DNA from: Holtermannia corniformis
Taxonomy: Eukaryota; Basidiomycota; Tremellomycetes; Holtermanniales
Direction of reading: 5' to 3'
DNA: 64,000 nt
Assembly: GCA_001599935.1 (NCBI GenBank)
Contig: BCIJ01000014.1
Coordinates: forward strand, 124,001-188,000
Part shown: positions 1-12,464 of the stretch, piece after piece
Position numbering within the stretch: the first letter of the stretch is position 1
Layout of the letters: every line of letters begins with the position of its first letter
Position numbers and translations under genes: made by a program
The notes under the pieces: generated by a model
Told to the model about the DNA's origin: nothing
Seen by the model: the letters and a program-made list of their open reading frames with translations, nothing else
Databases searched by the model: none

Positions 1-339
1 GACGCGCGCTCGCATGGCCCTGATGACGGATTGCGCGGTACTTTGCCCATCTTCGGTCATTCTCCTGGTGTGAGCAATAGCTTGGTTCAGTGCATACTCG
101 TGAGAATGACCATCCGGCATCTGCATCATGTTTGGCACCTCCACGATGCGTCCCCGGAGCTCTAGGTGGTGCATGTTACTCAACAACTCTGCCTGCGCCT
201 TGAGTCCGTCGATACCGTTTTGCCGAGCTGTATTGAATGCGCTCACACTGGTCTGACAAATTGAATAATCGTCTGGATTCAGGGGTGGGTGCTCGATCGT
301 TTCGCCAGCAAGCGTCCAGGTATTGTTGGTTGAAGTCAT
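1..339 (-). CDS. Hypothetical protein, 5' part only (runs off the window)
   Basis: An open minus-strand frame starts with ATG at 339 (MTSTNNTWTLAG...) and stays open for 113 codons to the window edge. Because it lacks a stop inside the window it is a partial gene. The frame is rich in Asn, Gln, Met and His and contains the block HLELRGRIVEVPNMM around residue 65. I see no signal peptide, membrane segment or domain that I recognise. It lies 115 bp downstream of the TRS130 stop on the same strand. A different frame at 176-490 is also open but gives a less natural protein and overlaps the TRS130 end, so I prefer this one. It could still contain a small intron or start elsewhere. Function unknown. 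Confidence 0.5.
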   Translation of the reverse strand, partial: MTSTNNTWTLAGETIEHPPLNPDDYSICQTSVSAFNTARQNGIDGLKAQAELLSNMHHLELRGRIVEVPNMMQMPDGHSHEYALNQAIAHTRRMTEDGQSTAQSVIRAMRARV

Positions 340-453
340 GGTCACTCAAGTGGAGCGGGCGAAAAGCAACTCCACCGCAGACTCTGCACATTATTATATA
401 CGATCCAGAGTCGAAGACGTGGGCTTCAAGCAGGCTAAAAAGCTGCATCTCGT

Positions 454-3400
454 TCAGCCTTGAACACCGATGGCAGTTTCCTTTTCCCACGCGTCTTCAG
501 CCCTCGACACAGGAATGAGCACTGCGACCCGGTTCTTCGAAGGCAGGATGTCGACCACTTGGGCCGCATTCTCTTGATAGGCCTCGCACGAAGGAAGCTG
601 TAGCCTTCCTTGAGATGAGGGTGGCAAAAGGGGTTGAACGACGACAGAAGGCACCGGAAGTATGCCGGAGCGCATCGGGACAAGGAGCAAGTTGACAGAG
701 GTGACGACGCCCTCCTGCTCAGCAGTTAGCTCTGACCAGACCGACTTGCTAGACTGACCTGGACAGAGATGACACCACGTTTCTGACCAGTGACAAGCCA
801 CGTCTCGCCATCCGCTACAACGTCGTACGACAGTTGTAGCAGAGCATCGTTGTTCGAATCAGACCAAGCATACGATGTAGCTAGTTCGAGTGTAGCTGCA
901 ATGGCTTGACCTTCGTACACAAGGGCTCGGCTCGTATCGATCACAATTGTAGACCTCGCCAATATCTGCTTGGGGTCAGCAATTCACAAAACAGCAAACA
1001 ACTTTGCGCACCGAACGAGATGGGATTTCGACAGGGATACGTAGAGTACGCCAGGGAAGCTCGCTAGCATCCAATGAAGTCTCGCCATCGAGTGTCTTAG
1101 GATGCGTCAGCGGACCGCGACCCGACTGCATCGCCACCAACCTGAACGAGCTGTTCAAAGGAGGCTTGTAGGGTGTGGGCTTCGTCCTGTGAAAGCCAGC
1201 GCTGAGCGGCATATCGCTTGACTTCGCCTTCAATCCAGGCCGCTCGGTTGCCGTTACCAAGATCGATCTCGCCGCAAGCCAGATATGTCTCGAGCGCGGC
1301 GCTGCTCCGGAAGTCGTCCAGCTTGGCGGCAATGGCCCTTTGCATGAAAGCTCCATGCTTGGAGGTACTGGGCTGGTCAATCGAAGCGATCAGTTGTCGG
1401 AGCGCTTGGTGAGTTTCTGTGCGCGTCAGCGTATTGTTGCTGAGCTTCCTCACTTGCCATCGGCGATCGTGCGGTACTTGATAGTCAATCGTAGGACGCC
1501 AATATCTCCTACGTCTGGCATTGCGTTAGCCTGAGAGCGAGCCTACGTCGCGGACACACTCGTCGTCTTGCCCTTGGAAAGCTTGTACACGTACGAGACT
1601 GGTTGTCGCGCCGTGACCACCTGATGACATCGGTATACAATCGAGACGGCAGCGAGGCCTCACGCACCGAGGGTAGTGTATTGGGTGGGCGACAGGCAAG
1701 GATTTCTACTTGAGCATCGGCACTGTCTGCCATCAGGTCTACACCCCCAATTCTGAGCGATGTGCGGCCATCGGAAGACACGGTGAATTTTGACAAGAGG
1801 CTGACAGAACCATGAGCATTGTGCGGGTGTGTGATGTCGTAGTTCACCATTCTGGCCTGAAGAAGTCTTGCACGTTGACTGCAAGTGGCAAAGCGACCGA
1901 GACGGTACGGAGTTGACGGAAAACGTGAGTTTCCTTGGGATGAGCTTTGGTCGTATACTCGACGATGGCAAGGATCCGTGGGACAGTCAGATATATAACC
2001 ACCATGACAGCGTACGTACGGTGACGACATCGGAGCGCGCCTGACCTGCTTGTGGGATTGAGAACGTCGCCGACGCTTGCGGTGCAATGTCGCCGATCGC
2101 AATAGAGTCTGTCGATGTCTCTAGCTTTGCAGCTTCAAATCGTCAGTCAGATCTCGAGTGCATGTCCAACTAACCTCCCGACTCCAGCGTCGTGCCGCTC
2201 ATCGCCAGCTGCAAGTCATCGTTGCGAACCTCCAGCCGGACCACGGCCGACGTGACGTAGTTTCTGCCAGCTTCGAGCCGTACCAGAATCCTGGGAGGTT
2301 GGTCAAGGGAGACTTGGCGAGAATCAGCAGCCGACAGGTCTATTGACAGTGTCACCCACTGTCCATTGCCATCTCAATGTCGAGGTTGAATGCGTCTTCG
2401 TCCCGTGCGACTCTTAACCGGCCAGTATGGTTGGACGATTGGGTTGGCGCGCTCAAAACGTAGTCAAAGTTGAAGCGGCCGAGGCAGACCTGCGAGACGT
2501 CTTGTTGGAACACGCCTTCGACCACCATCTGCGTGATGCAATGAGCATCCTTGACGGCAATCTCGCCAGATGATGCACTCACGGGTGAATAAGCGCGCAA
2601 AGTGTTGGTGCCCGGGAGCAGGTCGCACGAGCCCGCGGCAAACCACACCTGGTCGACCTCGTCATTCCAGAAGCAGACACGCACATTGTCCGCCGCGACA
2701 TTCTGCAAGAATAAGCCGATTGTCAGGGGTAGAGTGGTACACGTACGACTGTCAAGTTGTTGACGACTTCGACGTCAATCGCACTGCCGTCCTGGCCATC
2801 AATCGTTCGAGCCTGAGCTGCCAGAACGCGGATTGCGAAAGCCGCGTGGTCTTCCACCAACACGTCTACAGCCAGATGATCAGCGCGCTGATCGCTGACA
2901 AGTTGACCATACCTTCATTAGACTCGTCGACGTGGGCCTTGAGGTCTTGCAAGATCTCCACTAGGGTCTCTTCCGTCTTGGAGCTCTCATCCGCGACAAC
3001 ATCTCCGTGCGGGCGCGAAGCTTCAATGTGCACATACGCTAGAGCCAACGCTGTCCATCGGCTGTCGACTGCGAGCTTTGCCAGACGATGCGCCTTGATC
3101 GCTTGGCTCATTGCGTACGCTCGTGACTCGTCCCATTTCGGTGACAGCGACGTCAAGCCAGACAGCGCATGATACTTGTCGAAAGCCTGAGCGTACTGGC
3201 CATTGTACCTGTGACCAAGGTCAGCGATCGTCTGCATCAGGCGAACAAGACCTACACATCCAACGCCGCAAGGCTTGCCTGCAGCCGCGCTGCCTGCCGC
3301 CGCCGACCGCAGCTCTCAAAGGCACCCAAGACCCTTTCGGTCAGCGCGACATAGAGCTCATCGAACATGGTTTTGCTAGCCATGGCTTCGAGCAGCTCCT

Positions 3401-5033
3401 TGGACGAGATTCGAGGTCGCAGAGGCACCTGCTTGTCCGCCTCGGTCTGTTCGCCAGACGCCGAGAAGCCCCCGTCTGAGCCATCGAAAAGGACGTCATC
3501 CGAGGCAGGCAGGATAGCGGTCGGTGGTGCAAAAGGATAGGTGTTGGGCAGATGCCCAGCAGAGACTCCAATGCGCTCGACCTGAGACCTTTAGCTAGGC
3601 CCTCTACCGTTATCGCGACGCACCTGTAACCTCGCCAAATCAAGTACCTCGGCTTTGGCAGCATCAAAGCCGATCAGTAGAGCATCCAAGTCAACGCCCG
3701 GTCGGTCAAGGCGAGCCCAAGCATCACACTTTGACACGATGTCAAGGCAAGCATGGTACGTCCACGACTCGACAAAGTGTTCCGCCAGATCCGCCTAGTT
3801 GCGATCAGACCCGGCCAGCGTTGACGATCGACGCACCTCATTCTCCTTGAGTCTGCGCCCGAGGCTCGCAACGAACCATTGAGCTTTTGTCGCGGCCTCT
3901 GTCAACCTGCCAAAGCGTCCCAGGAGCTCGCACTGGCGAGCAAAGACGTAGATCCGGAAATCGAAGATTGTGATCTGACTGTTCTGGATCAGGGTCCGGT
4001 ACGGCTTGGTTGTGGGATCGAGGATGGGCAAGCTGTCGTCCTGGGGGCCGGACGCGCCAAGCTTGCCAAACCAGGATAGGTTTTGCTCTGTCACGTCAGC
4101 GTGTGATCCACCACCCAAGTCGCACACCTTTCAACACTTGGAAGAACGAGGCCTCGAGCTCGTCGTACTGTATCAACGTATCCTCGAGCAGGTTCATCCC
4201 CTCCAACGACTGCGCCAGGCTTTCCTACATTCCCATCAGCACCTCTCTAAGTCTCAACGCAGCGCACCTTGAGCAGGAACCAGGAGCAAAAGTTCCAGCC
4301 GACCATCATCCTCTGCGCCTCGCCCCTCTTGACCTCGTCCTCGCGCTCCAGCAGCACGGCATCAAACGCCGCCAGGATACTCTCTTTCAGCTTGTTGATC
4401 GTCTCGGGCCAAGCCGTCGGGTCATTCATCCCCGGAGCCGGCAGGTTGACCTGCACGCATCTGAATCCCGACGCATGAGCTCATGCGGTGTCGGGCCGAG
4501 GTTGGACAGCAACGCACCTATCTTTCTTCCCAACATTAAAGTCTGTACGAAGTTTGCCTAATATCCCAGCCGATTTCCCAAACACGCCCCCAGTCTTGGA
4601 CGCATGGACGGCCGGCGGGTTAACGAGGACGATCAACGCATGTTCGTTGCGTCTCGCCGCCAAGAGGGAGAGCCAATCCCTCACGAACGATTTTGTAGAC
4701 GTCTTGTACGTATCATTGTCCTGCACCGGCTCAGCATCAACCCCCACTCAGCATAGCCTGAGCCGCACGAACCTCGGAGACGACCAAGCACAAGTTGACT
4801 AATGGTCGTTCGAGGAGACTGCCCGACGTGCTCGAGCTTACGCCTGTGGCGTCGCCGAGCTCTATGAGCTTCACGTCGAGCTCTTGGATCGTGCGCAGGC
4901 TCGTCCGGTTCGAGGGCTTCCAGTGCAGGTTCCGAAGCGGGAGTTGAGCATTGAGCGAGGTGATGGCTTGGTGGACGTCGGGTGAACCAGTCGGGTGCGC
5001 CGTATAGGTCACCAATACCTCTCTCGGCGGCAT
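454..5033 (-). CDS. TRS130: TRAPPII complex subunit Trs130 / TRAPPC10
   Basis: Large multi-exon gene. Exon 1 (from ATG 5033) encodes the family N-terminus, with TYTAHPTGSPDV and then LNAQLPLRNLHWKPSNRTS, close to the 'LPLRNLHWK' block of Trs130/TRAPPC10. Further exons give an IQYDELEASF-like block near 4130-4180, FDFRIYVFARQCELLGRFGR near 3890-3960 and alpha-solenoid helices around 2870-3240. The C-terminal beta-sandwich region (about 450-2700) ends with LLLVPMRSGILPVPSV and a TGA at 454-456. From the family, the protein is part of TRAPPII, a Golgi-associated exchange factor for Ypt31/Rab11-type GTPases. About twenty short introns are needed to join the frames, so internal exon borders are approximate. 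Start chosen because it precedes the conserved N-terminal block directly. It is followed on the same strand by an unknown gene and preceded by ILV1, 106 bp away. Confidence 0.85.
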
Positions 5034-5139
5034 CTCTGGGATCCAACGGGTTATGCAGGTAAAGGCAGTCTACGCACTGACGCGTGAGCTGAAACCCAAG
5101 TGCTACGACGTCTAGCAAGCAGCTAGCATGCTAACGATT

Positions 5140-7298
5140 CTACACCTGCAAGAACTGCCGATACGCCTCGTTCGCCGTCTCCTCTGCCCAAGGGTACCCG
5201 AGCTCCTCGAGAAACGTGTCAAACTCGGTCTCTGCGCCAGTGGGTACCTGCACGCCAACAAGAACCTTGCCGACATCTATGCAAATCGCATCAGCCCTGT
5301 CACGCCGGGCATTCGTGGTCCGTCACCCACCCGAGCCATGATTCCGGTAGTGGAACATGGAAATGTTCCAATCGGATTGGATCCCGGCCAAGAATTTGGC
5401 AAGCGCGCCTGGGCGTTCTGGGAACTCTGACGAAGCGCATCAGCACGGTCGGCGACGCGGCCAGCGCACACACCAAAGCGGAAGACGCGCTCGTCTCGGA
5501 CATCACTCCGGCCCCCGACCATGTGCCTCACATGGCTCTTTGCGAACTCGTTGTCACTCAGATCGATCGCGTGCATGCCCTCGTCTGCGAGCGCTTGGGT
5601 GATCTCGGATAGCTCTTGGGCGCGCGCTTCCGGTGTCGGGCCAGAGACGGCAGAGGGGGACGAGAGCAGGAAGAAGGAAATGATAATGTACGCGCTCGCC
5701 TTGCTTGCGTACCGATACGAAAACTCGGTCACGGCGCGCGGGGCGAGCAGGGAATGCAGCTTGACAAAGCTGATTCCGGTCAGCACCTGTAACCCTGCGG
5801 GCGACTCACGATCCGGGCGTCTCGGGGATCCTGACGCTCATCAGGACCTCACGACGCTCTCCGAGCTCGGCACGCTCGGCGACAAAGCGAAGCCGGCTAA
5901 AGTTCATGTTGCCGCCCGAGATGACGGCGACAAAGCGCTTGCCAGCGCCGACCAGGTTGTTGCGCGTAATGTGCGCTTTGAGGCCCGCGAGGGCGAGCGC
6001 TCCCGACGGCTCGGGCACCGACCGGGTCTCTGCAACCGGCCATCAGTCGTGCGCGTTTGACGGCGCGGTCGGGACCGACCTTCAAAGACATCCTTGATGG
6101 CCGCGCAAATCTGGTCATTGTCGACCAGGACGACGTCATCGACCAATTCCTTGCAGACGCGAAAGCACTCTTCGCCAACCATCTTGACGGCCGTACCGTC
6201 TGCAAACGGCCCGACCTCTTTCAGGACGACTCTGTGACCGGCGTCCAAGCTGCGCTTCATCGCGTCGCCATCGACCGTCTCGACACCGTACACGCCTACC
6301 GACGGCGGTGCGACGCGCTTCAGATACGAGGCAATGCCCGCCAAAAGCCCGCCACCGCCTACGCTCGCAAACACGCCGTCGAGCTTGTCGCAGTCTTTGA
6401 TCTGGCGCGCAATCTCGACCCCGACGGTGCCTTGACCGGCGACGACGTACGGGTTATCGAACGGCGGGATAAAGGTGAGGTTGTGGGCTTTGGCGAGACG
6501 GTTGCATTCTGCTTTGGCTTCGTCGAAATCGGCGCCGTGGAGGACGACTTTGGCGCCGAGGCGGTCAACGTTGCGCCATTTGATCGAAGGTGTCGAGACG
6601 GGCATGACAATGGTGCAAGGGATCTTGAGGTGGGACCCAGCGAGCGCGACGCCCTGGGCGTGGTTGCCTGGGACCGTCAGCACTGGTGAGAGCTACGAGT
6701 GGGTGCTGACCAGCGCTGCAGGTCACGACGCCGCGCCACCGGTCGTCTTCTGGCAACGAGGCCATCATGTTGTACGCTCCCCGGATCTTGAACGAGAAGA
6801 CGGGGTGCAGGTCCTCGCGTTTGAGCCAGACCTCGTTCCCGAGCCGAGCCGAGAGGTTGACGGCGAGTGTCAACGGCGTTTCTTTCAAGTCCAAGGGTGA
6901 TGTATACACCTTTGCTGCGGATCCGTCAGCACCGTCGTACGCTTGCGCTCAGCACTGACACAGCAAGATCATCTTTAAATAGTCGGGTACCGAGTTGCCC
7001 TGCTCATCCTTTACGAGCAAGTGGTGTGGCAGATCCTTGTACAGATGGCTTGGCACGCCTGTTGAGCGTTCTCGGCCTGCCTCGCTTGGTGTCTGTGAGT
7101 TTGGTGGCTCGGGCGCCGAGGACGAGTATTCGATCGGTGCGGGGTTGCGGTGGGTTGAAGTGGATGCGGATGGGCCGGCCGAGCTGTGCAAGTAATCAAT
7201 GGGTAATTGCGAGTCGTGACTGTTGAGACTGACTGCTCGAGTGAGACGTCCTTGAGGCCGTTGGCCAAGCGCGCTACGCTCTGGTCCGCGCTCGCCAT
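5140..7298 (-). CDS. ILV1: Threonine dehydratase (threonine deaminase), first step of isoleucine synthesis
   Basis: The catalytic domain shows [35 protein letters not shown] (the Lys of SFKIRGAYN binds pyridoxal phosphate), a glycine loop [10 protein letters not shown], and the SGGNMNF block. The C-terminal half carries two ACT-like regulatory modules: the first around [20 protein letters not shown], the second beginning [18 protein letters not shown] and ending EAYRQFLQV before TAG at 5140-5142. It deaminates threonine to 2-oxobutanoate, normally in mitochondria, and the regulatory region implies isoleucine feedback. One intron (donor GTCAGT near 7230) joins DVSLE to HSAGPSAS, and another lies at about 6915-6960. 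The ATG at 7298 ([11 protein letters not shown]) is the most natural start. The open frame continues upstream without another good ATG. Divergent from the mitochondrial carrier, with 277 bp between starts. Confidence 0.93.
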
Positions 7299-7575
7299 GA
7301 TGGATTCAGCTGTAGCCGAGGCCCGTTCGGGTGTGATGGGATGCTCTGCTACGCTTGCGATGGTATCCAACTGCCAGACGATAGCAACCCGAGTCGAGTG
7401 CTGCGTCGGATCGACAGTCTCGACTTGGCAGGGGGTTAACCAACTTTTGGCTAAATGACGTGTACATTATGTCACTATCCACGTGGCAGCTGATAACCGA
7501 GCGGTGCACGTCGCAGTGGCAAACCGCTTCTTCCTTTCTCCCGCAGCAGCAACGACGACCAAGCCAGCTGTCGAC

Positions 7576-8795
7576 ATGTTCGAGTTCATACTCACTCTCG
7601 TAGTCGCCGTGTTCATCATGGTCGTCATGATGGCCATCGGCGTCGGACTCACCATGCCGTTCCACGGCGCACTCGTCAGGTCGGTCCCGATCAGCGCAGG
7701 GATCGAGATGCTGATTGCCCAGGTTGCGAGCAAATTATAACCCACGAGGGGTAGGACTGGATGCGGCAGCCGAGTCGGGAACGATCGAGAACAGGTGCGT
7801 CGTCGATTGTCTATAACAGTACGCAGCGACACTGACATCCTCTCAGAGTCGGACCGACTCTCACCACAGTGTTTGCGACGCTCAAGCGGACAAAGCGGAT
7901 CGAAGGCTGGGCTGGATTGTACAAAGGTGCGTACAGCTAGTGACCCAAGGCCACGCTGACGCTGGCCAGGCGCATTCCCAAGTGTCATCTACACCACCTT
8001 GGTCTCGCTCGCTTCCGTCATCTTTGTTGGGACATCATCGACAAGAGGACCCAAGGGCAGCTACAGTGTGCCAGACGCTGATGGCATCCGGTTCGCAGAC
8101 TCTCGGGACGACAGCAGCCCACTGACAGGACAACAGGATGGCATTGTTTACAATCGCCTTGACGCTCATCACCCTGCCAATGACCGTCATCATCAACCGG
8201 TGAGCTCGAGCTCGACATCACGACACAGCACTGACCCACCAGATCGATCATCACCCCATACGCGCTGCCGACCCGGCCCATGCCCGCCCTCAAACTAATC
8301 CTGACCCCGACCGAGCTCGCGAAACCCTACACGCTCTACCTCACCCCAGGCCTCTTAGCCGCGACCGCCATCCCCGCATGCTACGTCACGCTCGTCGCCC
8401 GTACAGCCCGTCGGATCCTACTAGGCTCTGGAGAGATCAACGACGTCGCCGCTGCTTCACCCTTCCTGTTCATCCTCTTCCTCATCTTCCAGTTCGGATC
8501 CGCGGGCATCCTGACCCCGTTCGAAGTGATTGCCACTCGGCTCAGTATCCAGCCCAACGTGGGCACGAGCACCACCGGGTCCGGTTACGCCGCCCTCGCA
8601 GGCACACCCACCGACGGGGATCAACCGAAATTCGCAGGCGAGACCGAAGACGTGATTGGTCTCCGCCCCGTCGAGGAGCCATACGAGGGACTGATCGACT
8701 GCGCGCGCAAGATCTACGAAGAAGAGGGCCGTGCCAGCCTGTGGCGCGGATGGATCTGGACGGCCGCGGGCAACGTGCTCGGCAGCTTTGCCTGA
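7576..8795 (+). CDS. Atypical mitochondrial carrier family protein
   Basis: Multi-exon gene starting MFEFILTLVVAVFIMVV. Exon joins give LTMPFHGALVRLRANYNPRG, then an NRVGPTLTTVF...WAGLYKG block, VIYTTLVSLASVIF, ITLPMTVIINR, a long loop, GILTPFEVIATRLSIQPN, and a C-terminal YEEEGRASLWRGWIWTAAGN. These are the helix-kink-helix and 'G(L/F)YKG / LWRG' features of SLC25 carriers. The canonical PX[D/E]XX[K/R] is intact only in the third repeat (TPFEVIATR). The first two (MPFHGALVR and LPMTVIINR) lack the acidic residue. The protein therefore looks like a member of a divergent fungal carrier group whose substrate I cannot infer. At least three introns of about 45-70 bp are present. Its stop lies only 34 bp from the convergent KRE6-like stop. 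An upstream in-frame GTG extension from 7483 was not chosen because it has no ATG. Confidence 0.85.
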
Positions 8796-8829
8796 CGGCA
8801 ACCGATCAGAGTGAAAGCAATGCATCCAT

Positions 8830-11800
8830 CTAGCAGCTGTCCACCAGCCGGTTCTTGGGCTTGACAAAGTCGGGGATCTGGGCCATGACGGTGATGTTTG
8901 GGTTGGTGTATGTCTCGGGGTATCTGGTCTGATCAGCGGCTTGGTCTGGATCACCGTACGCAAAACCGACTGTGCGATGTAGGATGCTGTTGGGCGGTCG
9001 GAGGGATCACACCCAATGTTGCGCTTGTTAGGGTCCTCTGCGGCGCGTCAGTAACAGCGCAAAGCCAAGGCGCACTCCAATCCACGCACGGTACACTCGG
9101 ACATAGTCGATAGCCATGCTACGTGGCGCCATCAGCCTGTGCGGCGCAAACACGCCAACCAAACATACTTGACAGGGTACAGAGGCTTGAGCCCTTCAAA
9201 GCTGACACGAGCGCATCAGTTATCGATCACCGCGTCCGCGCCGTAAACTCACTCGACGGCACCGAAATTCTCCGAGATACCCAGGTTCATGATCAAGTAC
9301 ATTGGTTCGTCGGGGACTGGCCTCGCGCCGACAAAGGACTCGCTGTTGGCTGCCATTGCTGGTGTTCGTTAGCCATGCTCGTAACTGCGAGGAGGCCGAA
9401 AGCTCACCACCGGCGCGGACAGTCCAGGCTTTCTTGGCATTGTTGATCCACGTCACGTAGCCGTCGAGGCCGGGCGCGTACTCGAACCCGTAGATGGAAA
9501 AGCAGCCTGTTCCGCCGGTACTACAGAGCGGCGTGTCAGCCACGCGGCGTGAACCAACCGTCACGGTACTCACTAGCAGTCCTGATCAGTGACGGAAACG
9601 CCCGAAGTCGCTTCCTGCCAAGCGCCCCCTGGAACCGTCAGTCGAGGCTGGGGCCGAGCGCCAAAGGAACGCACCCTGCCACTCGTTCAAAAACGTCACG
9701 TCCTCGTCGTAGATCTTGTACGTGTCGGTCGTGTTGATAAAGTAGTAATTTGGATTGAACGGCGCCCATTGCGCAGACTGAGAGACTTGGCCTTGGCGCT
9801 TGGCGTCGTGCGTGACCTGCCAGGCTTAGCTGAAGATGTAATGCTCGTGACTACTACGCACCAGGGCTTCAAACATGTCAATCTCGGGCGCGCCTCTGCC
9901 CACAAAGGAGCCATTGTCCCGTCGTGGACCGGGATGCGTCGCGTCGTTGTCGCAGGTGCAGGCAGACAGGCGTTGGCCGGGCAAATAGCTCAGCGCCATA
10001 TCGTACAGCTTGTCACCCTGCGTCAAAGCCGCCTCGGGCCAGTCTACAGACGTGTGAGCTCACAGATTGGATGTCAACTCGAGCACTGACCGTTCAATGT
10101 CTGATTCGGCAGCGTCCCGACATCGCAGGAGTCGTACGAGTACGGCCAGAGACCCTCTAGCGATCCGCCGTAACCAGCACGACCGAGATTGCCCTATCAT
10201 TCGCAATCAGTGATCACCGACATGATAGTCTTGCAACAAACCAAGGTCCAGATGGCGGGCCACAACCTGCATGAGCGTCAACCTGCCTGATCGACCGTAG
10301 ATGAGCCGAGCTTACCCGTAGATGTTGCTGACTCCCGGCAGTGATACAGAAGCTAGCAAATGTCAGATTGTCTCGCCTCGTCACGCATCACGCTAACCTT
10401 CAAAGTAGCCCCCTGAAGAGATATTGTCAGCTTCGACTACAAGGACAACATTCCACTGACCAGTAAAGCAGAATTTGTTCCAGGTGTTCATCACTATCGT
10501 GGTTAATCTCAGAGTCAAGGTGGTGTTGAATCGACTCACTACCGCCCTGATAGTCGAGATTGTTTGTAGGATAGTCCGTTAGTGTGATGTGCAGTGCTCC
10601 GTCCTTTGTGGTGATCGCTCGAGGGTCGTACCTATGGCGGACCTCAGCAGAATCACACGACTCCCAGAGAGATGAACGCACCACTCGAGGTTGTTTGTTC
10701 CCCAATAGTGCATGTCTTCGGCTTGCCAGTACGGATCGTCGCCGGAGTAAAATGTCCGGCCAGCGGTGTTGAATTCATCAGAGAATACCTGCAATGGTGA
10801 GCCCGGCAAGGTGCTTCAGGAGATGACGCACCAGCTCCCATGTGTCTCCAGTCTCAAGACTTGTAAACGTGTACGCGTCCTCGGGCGTATCCTCGTCTAT
10901 CAGCCCGAAATTGCCCATCGACGGGACTTGTCCGGTGGCACTGTCAAAGTCAACTTTGCAGCGTACGACGCCAACGATACCCACTTGATTCCCCCCAGAT
11001 TGTAAGCGCCAAGCTTGCTTTGATGATGATCCTTGTAGGCTGATATGATAGGATAGCCGGCGCTTATTGTCATGAGCTTCATCTTGCTCCATTACGAGCC
11101 AAACTTACAATAGTGCAACCAAGATGAGAATCAGCACCACCATGCAGCCGATGTTGCTTGCGCCGCGGACTGTGAATAGCGACGCAAAGAGTTTGGTCTG
11201 CGGATGTCGCGTAAGCCGAAACCACTAACAATACGCTACTCACCCTTTTCCTCGGCTTGATGTCAGGGTCATGGAACTCGTCGTCATCCTCTGGTCCCTC
11301 GTACTGCCAACTCGTCGGATCCGCGGGTAATTGAAACTATGGCCTGTCAGGAGATGTTTCGGTAGCTGTACGGTACCTACCATGTCCGCCAAGCCTCGCT
11401 GCCCCCCTTTGCTCGTGATACTCAAGTCACCCCGCGACGGATCCTTCAGAGCATCGTACTTGCCGAATTGCGCCGTGCTCGAGATTGTGTCCAGCGAAAC
11501 ACGCGAGTCTCCATACAGTGACGCAGCAGGGGACGGAGCCGGCTGGTACGCTGATGCGTAGCCGTACGGGTCATACGACGGATTGTTGAGTGCATAGGAC
11601 ATTGGTGCGGGGATCGGCGGGTACAAGGGACTGGAAGGACTGCCGCCATCTTGGTAATTGGGGACGTATTTTTGGTGTTGCCGATCTGGTGTCAACAATC
11701 GTCCGTCATCTGCGATGCCAGCGCCTGTTGTCGATATGGATACAAAGCTTGATGTTGACGATGAGCTCCCCCGACGTGGTTTCAGTGGCACCTCGACACT

Positions 11801-12148
11801 CTTGCTGATGTCCGGAAACTTTGTAGGATATCCACGCGAGTTGTACTTTGGAATCGGCGACCGAGTAGCAGCCGAGCCCACAGGTGCTAGCACAGGCGGC
11901 TTGGCTTTCTTCTTGATCTTCAAACCAAGCACACTGGCGGGCGATGGATACGTCGCCGTCCGATTCTCCAGCGAGTCATCTTTCTTCCGCGGCGACAAGC
12001 GCGACCTGAGGAAAGAAGGTGAACCCTCAGTCTCGACATCCCTCCTTGTCGGTGTCGTCGGTGCTCGGGCAGTGGCCGTAACCGTACGTGACGATGAAGC
12101 CTCCGGAGTTGAGCTTCGGCTCGGCCCCGCGTGCTGCTGCCCAGGCAT
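8830..12148 (-). CDS. KRE6: KRE6/SKN1-like glycoside hydrolase family 16 protein (beta-1,6-glucan synthesis)
   Basis: Type II membrane protein. The cytoplasmic N-terminus ([19 protein letters not shown] onward) is long, Ser/Pro-rich and basic, and ends in [17 protein letters not shown] and SFNYP...[16 protein letters not shown] single membrane helix lies near 11100-11200 ([18 protein letters not shown]). The lumenal GH16 domain shows [53 protein letters not shown] and the catalytic [10 protein letters not shown] (EIDxxE, about 9863-9885). It ends [17 protein letters not shown] with a stop at 8830-8832. In yeast, Kre6/Skn1 act in the secretory pathway in making cell-wall beta-1,6-glucan. The catalytic acids are present. 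Many small introns interrupt the C-terminal half. Start chosen at the first ATG of the conserved disordered region; the open frame continues upstream to about 12589 but overlaps the spacer before the ligase gene. Confidence 0.9.
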
Positions 12149-12464
12149 CTTGCTGCGGTGGTTGCACTGCGCCAGTACTCGACTACGCGTCCTCGCCGAC
12201 TTTGTTGACTGCCGCCGGCTGGTACCAAGCTGCTTGGCTGCGGTGCTAGGTTTGTTACCCTGATTGTGACACCTTGGCGCGTCTAGAGCGGGTGAAAAAG
12301 TCAAAAGTGCGGGGTAATGATTCAATCGTGGCGATCCTGCCGACGCGTTGACATCACAGCCGAGCTCAGTCGGCACTGCAAGCGTCATGAACACCGTCAA
12401 GTGCATACAACTGATAGGAGTGAGAACGCCTAGCATCAACATGGCGAAACCCTCCGAAAAGGGG
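12149..12464. other. Spacer between DNA ligase stop and KRE6 start
   Basis: This 316-bp stretch separates two minus-strand genes. It should hold the ligase 3' end and the KRE6 promoter and 5' leader. An open frame in phase with KRE6 crosses it without a convincing upstream start or conserved sequence. I see no other gene, repeat or RNA here. Confidence 0.5.

Noticed and set aside
176..490. 104-codon minus-strand frame with CRVCGGVAF
   Set aside because: The apparent Cys pair is isolated. The overlapping alternative frame from ATG 339 continues openly to the window edge with more natural composition, and the TRS130 end overlaps this frame.
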